A stretch of 64,000 nucleotides of DNA. It comes from Drosophila miranda (lineage: Eukaryota > Arthropoda > Insecta > Diptera > Drosophilidae). Numbering within the stretch: the stretch's first letter is position 1; every line of letters starts with the position of its first letter. The notes under the pieces were generated by a model that saw only the letters and a program-made list of their open reading frames with translations, was not told the DNA's origin and searched no databases. The translations under genes were made by a program, and so were the position numbers. Positions 57,258 to 64,000 of the stretch are shown here, piece by piece. Location: positions 2,852,001 to 2,916,000 of the forward strand of contig NW_022881625.1 of NCBI RefSeq assembly GCF_003369915.1. Reading direction: 5' to 3'.

Positions 57258-60200
57258 TTTTAGAATATTTTGTTCGACACTTCTCACTACGACTCTGAGA
57301 GAATTTTAATTTTATATTTAATTTTCCACTTTACATGAGCTCCGCTCGCTGGCACAATTTTCGAAAGGATGACTGTTCGGATTTTCACACTGAAAGTCGT
57401 CGCCTGCTCAAACCGGAATTCAAAGTGAAAAGCAGAGCTGTCTCCCGATTATAATCGGAGCGATATTCAGGGCTGCATTTCAATGTTGTATGGATGTAGA
57501 TCAGATACTAATTACTGTACATTTTCGTATTATTAATGGTACTCCGTGGCTTGAGTCTTGAGCTTCACAAAAAAATGGTTTACCAAATTACCAAATGGTT
57601 AAATGGTAAAATGTTTAATTCGTACATTTCGCTCATTTTCACCTTGTTCGATCCTTTCGTATTCCTGTAAAGAAAATTTACAAATACAATTCGTTCACAG
57701 ACTTGCATTAAGGCGCCGCACTGACGCTGATCTATCCACAAGCCTGGAAAAAAGTATTGACCCGTCATCGTTTTGGCCCAAAGTAACTTCATTCTGGTCA
57801 TGGCTGTTTGTGGAATACTTCTGGCAGTCTTATTTATTTGGATCTCTTCCATAAACTGCGTGCACTACAACTCTCTCTTCCCTAACTCCTCTCAAATCTG
57901 ATTTCCTATAGATTATTAATAGGTACTTTGTATCGTTGCCCAACTAGAAATGGATTTAAGTCATGAATGCATTTCCGTCGGCCTAATCCTATTTCACGCT
58001 TTTAGCATCATTGCCAGCATCAAAGTCAAGCAAAATCGAATTAAGCAATAGGCGCCGCTCCCAACAGCATCAAGCAAAAAGCTTAAAGCATATTAGAAAA
58101 TTGAAAAGTCAGCCAAAAGAGTTGCACTTGGCCATGTAAAAGTACTGTGCTGTGTGCTCGATGGTGGCATAAAACTGAAAGTTTCAATTTTCTGAAGTGC
58201 TCGCCTTGGCTCGAGAAGGTTGCGAAATGCCAAGTGTCAGTGCCAAAGGAGGCGGCTAAGCACGGAGGAGCCTCATCTTGGTGGGTTACTGCTGATGCAG
58301 TGTATCGCATATCTGCTTCTTCGTCAGTTGGAATTTCTGGCATCATCTTTATGTGAGGGTACACACTTGTGTCCTGGAATTTGCATGCAAAATATAATAG
58401 TGCTAGGTGCCCATTTATGTATGTACAAGCTAAGCTCTCTATAGCGGACACATGGTTCCAGTAATTCAATCCGTACTATCCATATAGTGTAAGTATGTAC
58501 GAATTGTGTACAGCTTTTGTTAGATGTTTGGTTCTACCCAAATTGTCGGATATGTGCGGATAATGCTGGGGGGCTGTTGACAAATTAGCCAAAAATTAGA
58601 ATTTGGCAGGCCCTGAAGGCCGCTCGTCCGCGCTTGTGGCAATGAAATTAGCTGAGACATCGCACGTCTGGTGTGGGGGAGTGTTATTGTTTTTGCCACC
58701 TTGTAGTCTGGATCGTAGAGAACTATTGTCGAACGGTTCAGTTCAGTAGGCAACCCTGAACTTCTTGCGAATCGATTGACAACTATATCCCTCGCCTGCT
58801 CACATGATTGATGCTGGCTTTCACTTTTTCGGCTAGAGCGCATTGACTTCCCCTGCATTTGGCCATCGCTGCCCACGCAGCATGCACAGCGAATATTCGC
58901 CTAAAAATTCTATCTCATTTTGCTTGTGACATATTTGCAATTTATTTTCGGTGCTGATGCTGCCACCCCGATGCTGTTGCTGTTGCTGTTGCAGCTGCAT
59001 CTGCACCTCCGCCCACGCAGTGCATTGACTCAGTTTGAGAGTGAAAATAAAAAAGAACAGTTGGCAAATACTGTTTTTATAGAAAAATGCAATATGCATG
59101 GAATCCGAATGAAATACGGAAACTCATTTGTAAAAAGCTACAATGCCTTGACCGGCTCCACCACCTCTTTTGTTGTCACTTACAGCAGCCGCAAGCGAAC
59201 AAATTGGTTAACCTCCTTTTATTTTTTTCCTTTCCTTTTTTTGGTAGTACGAGTCCATATTTATGGTTCGTAAATATGAATGTGGGATTTTTGTCGAGCC
59301 ATTACAATTGACGGCCATTTACGGCAGGCAAAGGCAGAGAGGAAGAAGAATTGTGGTCTTTTTCTAGTTTGAATTGCTTGTTGATTATTTGCTTGCCACA
59401 TTTTAATTAACTGGATTTCGTTTCGCAGAACGAATGTGTAACAGTAAGCTTTTGGCAGCGAGCACTGCTCTGAAATATTCTATCTATGCTCCAAGGGGAT
59501 TTCATTTCCACTCGGTCGAATGCGAAATGTGGAAAAACTATTTTCGTCGACCCAAGAAAACTCATGAAAGTGTCAGTGAAACTTTGGCGCAGACAAATCC
59601 GGCCGAGACGGGATGCACTGGCTGCACAGCTGAAGAGTGTTGCAATCGTTGACGTCATAGCAGTTGGAACAGAGGCGTCATCAGGCGCAGAAGTAGAAGA
59701 GGCACGCAGCCAGATTGATGGGGAACTTGTGGCATAATTGAAATGGTTTTAAAAATCCATTCTTTATGTGTTTCGCCTTCACTATTAAATCCTTTTCCAT
59801 TTGCATTAAAAACAATTAGCGCCCGCGACGCTACTTTCCTTTGTCGACAGCGGGAGAGGGAGCGGGGGGAGCGAGGGAGCCTTGCCTCCGGTTTGGGAGG
59901 GGGAAAATTAATTGATTGTCAAGATGAGGCAGCGGCAACAAATAAATGTGTCTGGTCATTCAGCAGGCGATATTTGTTGCCACACACTCGCATATAGAGT
60001 AGATAATGCCGCGTCGTCTGTCAGCTATGAAATTACATTCACACATATCCGTGTACACACACACACGTACAAGTGTACATGGAGCTTCACACACAGCAGC
60101 TGATCGCGCCGCCAGACAGGTGATCGCGTAGAGTTGCCACACGGACGGTGTTGCCGGACAGCCCCGATCGACCCAGGGCTGCCAGAGTGTTGGAGAGAGC

Positions 60201-60266
60201 TGGAGTTGCGCGCCAACGGAGGGAGATTTTAATTTCGAAATTCAAATTCTAAAGTAAACAATATGA

Positions 60267-61740
60267 ATGGAGGAGGATGAAAAGCTCGCCTTCAGGAAGG
60301 GTGGCATGCTCGCCCGATCGCCGGCACCCGAGCCATCTCCATCTCCAGCAGCAGCGGCGCAGAGTCGGGACCTTGACTCTAGGGAGACCCCAAGAGGGTT
60401 CGGGAAGCCGGGAAGTTCCCAGAGGCAAACGCCGCCAAGAAGAGCAAGGCCCACCAGGAGGCTACCTGCCTTGAGAACCTCTCGGAGCTGGGAAAAATCC
60501 TTGATGAGGTTCAGACCAGGATGATGGACAAAAATTCGCGCCACATCAACATGGCCACCAGAGCACTGTTCGTGCGCATGAAGGAGCTGCACTCGAACAT
60601 CATCGAATCGAGCAAGAGGCTGCAGCGGGTAGAAGCGCGCTGCAGGAAGGCTCCGACGCCCAAGGCCTGTGCCCGAAATGCTTACAGAGCACGCGGAGCG
60701 CAGACAAGGAGCAGCAGACAACGACCGTCTGGAGGAAAGATGCCGCAGCGCAAACCGAACCGTGGCGTAGACTTAGCCAGCCATCCGTGGCCGAAGGTCC
60801 AATGGGGGAGCCGGGAACCCCACCTACGCGCCCAAGGCAGCGAAAAGGAGCTATCGCAACCAAGAGGACCCTTAAAAAGGCCCCGTTGCGGCCACACGGA
60901 GACGTGGCGACGACCAGCGCCATGAGGCAGCCCAAGAGCCCCGGAATCCCGGACAGCGAGTGGAGCGTGGTGGCCAAGAGGCCGAGAGCATCACGCCGCG
61001 CTCGCCCAGACGCGGTCATAGTTCAGGCCCCCGGGAAGTCGTACAGCGAGGTTCTGGCAATGGTCACCAGACGACACGACAACCAGCTTTCCGACCTGGG
61101 AAGCTGCGTCTCCAAGGTACGCCGCACTATAAACGGCAACGTTCTGCTGGAGGTGGCAAAAGACAGCGTGGAGAGTGCTGAGGGCATGAAAGCCGGCATC
61201 GCACGTGTCCTCGGCGATGGAGCGTCTGTGCGCGCAATGACGGAAGACTCAAAGGTGGTCATATTGGAGATACGGGACATCGACTCCCTCGCGACGGAGC
61301 AGGAGATCTGTGCCGCTCTAACTCGCCAATTCAACATTGACGAGGGTCGAGTAAGAGTCCGCAGTCTGCGCCGCGGATACGCGGAGTCCCAGCTGGCGGT
61401 GGTCAGCTTGCCCTTCTCCCTGGGCCAAGCGGTCCTGAAAGGCGGCAAGGTGAGGATCGGCTGGACCATATGTAGGATCCGGGAAAGAGATGGACTCCCA
61501 AGGTGCTACCGATGCCTGGAACCAAAGCATATCGCACGGAACTGCAAGAGTTCAGTGGACAGGAGTGGCTGCTGCATCAAATGCGGGGAGAAAGGGCACA
61601 AAGTTGCCGAATGCAAAAAAGAGCCTGCGTGCTTCATCTGCTCAGCAGCTGGAAAGAAGGAGGTCACGCACCAGGCAGGCACTAAAAACTGCCCAGCCAC
61701 GCGAAGCGGGGTCGGCAAAACCAGGACGACATGCAGTTGA
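60267..61740 (+). pseudogene. ORF1 (zinc knuckle) of R1-like copy B
   Basis: Broken by indels in the first 350 bases, then open at about 60720-61740. Unlike copy A its zinc knuckles are intact: CYRCLEPKHIARNC and CIKCGEKGHKVAEC (CX2CX4HX4C), then a third Cys/His cluster starting CFIC. It ends TGA at 61738-61740, overlapping the ORF2 ATG (61731) by 10 nt, as in copy A. Confidence 0.85.
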
Positions 61741-63977
61741 TTCAACTCAACCTGAATCACTGCAGGGCCGCACAGGATCTCCTGACGCAGACGGTGCGCG
61801 AGCTTGGCTCTGAGGTGGCACTCCTCAGCGAACCACATAAGGTGGGCAGCAGCAGCAAAGCGGCGCAATTCCGCGACACCAAGTCGGCAGACGGGTTCGT
61901 CCGAGGGTATGTAGGCGGCATATGGTTCTACAGCTGCTACCTGGCACCCAGCCTCTCACTGGAGACTTTCAGCCGCATTATGGACGAGCTGAGCTGCGAT
62001 CTGCGAGGACGGAACAACGTCGTAGTCGGAGGCGACTTCAACGCCTGGGCCCTGGAATGGGGGTCCTCCCGTACAAACGCCAGAGGCCGCACGGTGTTGG
62101 GTGCTTTTGCCTCTCTGGACGTCGTCCTTCTGAACGAAGGGTCCCAACAAACTTTCAGCAGGGCAAGTGTAGGGTCGATCATCGATCTCACCTATGCCAG
62201 CAGAACGCTGGCCCGGCACGCACGATGGAGGATCAGCGACGTATACACTGCCAGCGACCACGAGGCCATACTATGCACCCTGGGCACCCTTGCCCCATCG
62301 AGAGGTACCCCGTTCCGGCATGGGAAGGCGTACCGCCAGGACACGCTGAGGGCCCAAGCCTTCGCAAGCGCCCTTGAGAGCTACTCTGCAAACGATTCAG
62401 ACGGAGCCAACGATATGGCGACCAAATTGGCGGACGAACTTGAAGGCGCCTGCGACCAGAGCATGCTACCGAGAGGGACGTTCCGGAAGCACAAGGATCC
62501 AGTTTTCTGGTGGAGCGAAGCGATTGCGGTTCTCCGTAGAACCTGCCACCGGGCCAGAAGGCTGCTCCAGCGCGCCAGAGGCACACCGCGCTGGCCCGAT
62601 GCAGCGAGACCTACATAGCGGCGAGGAAGGATCTGAAGACCGCCATAAGGAACAGCAAGAGGGAATGCTTCCTTAAGCTGTGTGATGCCGCCGAAGAGGA
62701 CCCCTGGGGAGGCGCGTACAGGATGGTGGTGAAGAGGCTGAACGTGGGCAGCAAAGCTCCAACAGATCCAGAGGCACTGGAGGGTATAGTCAGGGCACTG
62801 TTTCCTCGAGGACGGCAGATACCTAGCTCCCTGCGGTTCGAGCATAGCCCGAGCGACATCTGCGAGGTTACGGAAGCCGAGGTGTTGCAGGCAAGCAGAA
62901 ACCTGATACCTAGGAAGGCTCCGGGTCCGGATGCGATCCCCAACAGCGCGTTGAAGCTGGCACTTCTTCTACTCCCGAGGGAAGTTGCGGGCCTTTTTAA
63001 CAAATGCCTCCAGGAGGGGACGTTCCCCGAGAGGTGGAAAAGGCAACGGCTGCTACTATTAACCAAGCCGGGCAAGCCGCCAGGGGTGGCCTCTTCCTAC
63101 AGGCCCATCTGCCTTCTGGACTCCATGGGAAAAGTCTTCGAAAGGGTGATCGGTGCGAGGCTGAGCGCAGCCATCGAAGCAGCAGGCGGTCTCTCCCAGA
63201 ACCAACACGGGTTCAGGAAAGGGAGGTCGACGCTGGACGCCATCTTGAGGGTCGTACAAACGGCGGAGGAAGCCATTGCTGGGACTAGGTGGAGAGGCGG
63301 AACCAAGTCCTATTGTCTGGTGGTGACACTGGACATAAGGAACGCCTTCAACTCGGCCGACTGGACCCGGACGCTGGAGGCACTGAGGTCCTTCAACATC
63401 CCGGGCTACCTACTGAATATAGCGCGCAGCTATTTCAGCAATTGGGTGCTGACAATGGACACATGTCAGGGCTCTAGGACAAACGAAGTCTCAGTTTTGG
63501 GACCTCTGCTCTGGAACGCCATGTACGACGGGGTCCTACGGCTCCCGATGCCAGCCAACACTAACCTGGTGGGTTTCGCTGACGACGTCGCAATAGTGGC
63601 GGTAGCGAAGGAACTTGCCGCAGTGGAGGAGCTTGCCAACGTCGCCATACAAGCCGTCGAGGCGTGGCTAGCCGCCGCGGGGCTGGAGCTGGCGGCCCAA
63701 AAAACGGAGGCGGTCCTGATATCCAGCCGTAAAGTGGTCGAGACCGCCAGAGTGCAGGTTGGTGGGACCGCGATCGAATCGCAGAGGTCCATCAAGTACC
63801 TTGGAGTCCTCATCGACACGCGACGTCCACACGAAGGCCGGTGGGACCGCGGGAGCGCTATCCAGGATGCTGCTAAACACCAGAGGGCCAAATCAGGCAA
63901 CGAGTAAACTGCTGACGAGCGTCGTGACGTCGCAGATGCTCTACGCCGCACCGGTGTGGCAGAAGCCGCGAAGGTGA
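61731..63977 (+). pseudogene. ORF2 (endonuclease and reverse transcriptase) of R1-like copy B
   Basis: Open at 61731-62618 with the whole endonuclease (NLNHCRAAQDLL, GGDFNAW, SDHEAI), so the frameshift that breaks copy A near 36590 is absent. One G is lost near 62594, ending the frame at 62618; reverse transcriptase continues at about 62600-63907 with SYRPICLLD, NQHGFRKGRST and FADDVAIV. The same deletion as in copy A shifts the frame near 63820. A base is again missing near 63950 (gtgtggcag against gtgtgggcag). Confidence 0.86.
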
Positions 63978-64000
63978 GGAGCTACATGCGAGGAGTGGAG

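Larger units (their letters stand above)
57258..64000. repeat. Duplicate of 31967-38730 (partial tandem unit plus R1-like insertion)
   Basis: Begins inside the upstream region of the seven-exon gene (ttttagaatattttgttcg, as at 31970) and follows unit 3 through its right edge (59611). It then runs through the flank, the target site and the R1-like element to the window end. It carries unit-3-specific sequence (the stretch matching 33727-33895). Single-base deletions relative to 31967-34800 are frequent between 57258 and about 60400 and rarer after that. Confidence 0.93.
60083..64000 (+). mobile_element. R1-clade-like non-LTR retrotransposon, copy B (runs off the window)
   Basis: Same element in the same target as copy A: aagtgtacatgg at 60071-60082 precedes it. 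It covers the 5' region to the thumb of reverse transcriptase. It differs from copy A by scattered one-base indels and substitutions. Confidence 0.93.

Noticed and set aside
1..64000. tRNA, rRNA or snRNA genes
   Set aside because: I looked for the usual boxes and stems and saw none; a tRNAscan-SE or Infernal run would be decisive.

Overview
The window looks like a repeat-rich piece of a Drosophila genome. Intron sizes and GT-AG splice sites, the 2-4 bp microsatellites, several insect retrotransposon clades and a recognisable relative of the TRPA channel gene painless (pain) all fit. Species cannot be read from the sequence. Amplified host genes, mostly broken, and dense transposons resemble a degenerating Y or neo-Y block. 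pain lies on Muller element C in D. melanogaster, and Muller C became the neo-sex chromosome in D. miranda. That origin is a hypothesis only.

Layout. 1-1390: 3' half of a non-LTR retrotransposon with a YADD reverse transcriptase. 2413-34334: three head-to-tail copies of one roughly 9 kb unit, joined at identical junctions (11190/11191 and 20389/20390). Each unit holds the same seven-exon minus-strand gene, which I do not recognise; spliced it would encode 499 aa. Unit 1 appears intact, unit 2 has a 2-bp frameshift in exon 3, and unit 3 has lost the end of exon 1 with its splice donor. Unit 3 also carries a 4.5 kb Ty3/gypsy-type LTR element (24393-28927) with unusually short 109-110 bp LTRs and a 5-bp target duplication. 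34808-39363: an R1-clade-like non-LTR retrotransposon with a 10-12 bp target duplication, decayed. 40155-40359: a loose fragment of the same family.

41510-43219 is a four-exon gene remnant combining a MULE-type transposase domain with a C-terminal RING finger, followed by an array of palindromic 14-mers (43407-43633). 43694-44395 encodes an unrecognised acidic protein with two membrane segments, cut off from its upstream exon; its 3' end is duplicated in tandem (44281-45267). 46161-48345 is a broken copy of pain. 48907-57207 is an Osvaldo-like Ty3/gypsy element with 1.4 kb LTRs, a tRNA-Lys-type primer-binding site and, before gag, an ORF encoding a RING-H2 finger.

After a 50-N gap (57208-57257), 57258-64000 repeats 31967-38730 almost base for base, including the same R1-like insertion in the same target site. 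Single-base losses in homopolymers cluster around the gap, so this may be either a real segmental duplication or an assembly artefact.

Most of the window is mobile-element or decayed sequence. The only host genes that look potentially intact are the unit-1 seven-exon gene and the terminal exon of the two-pass membrane protein.
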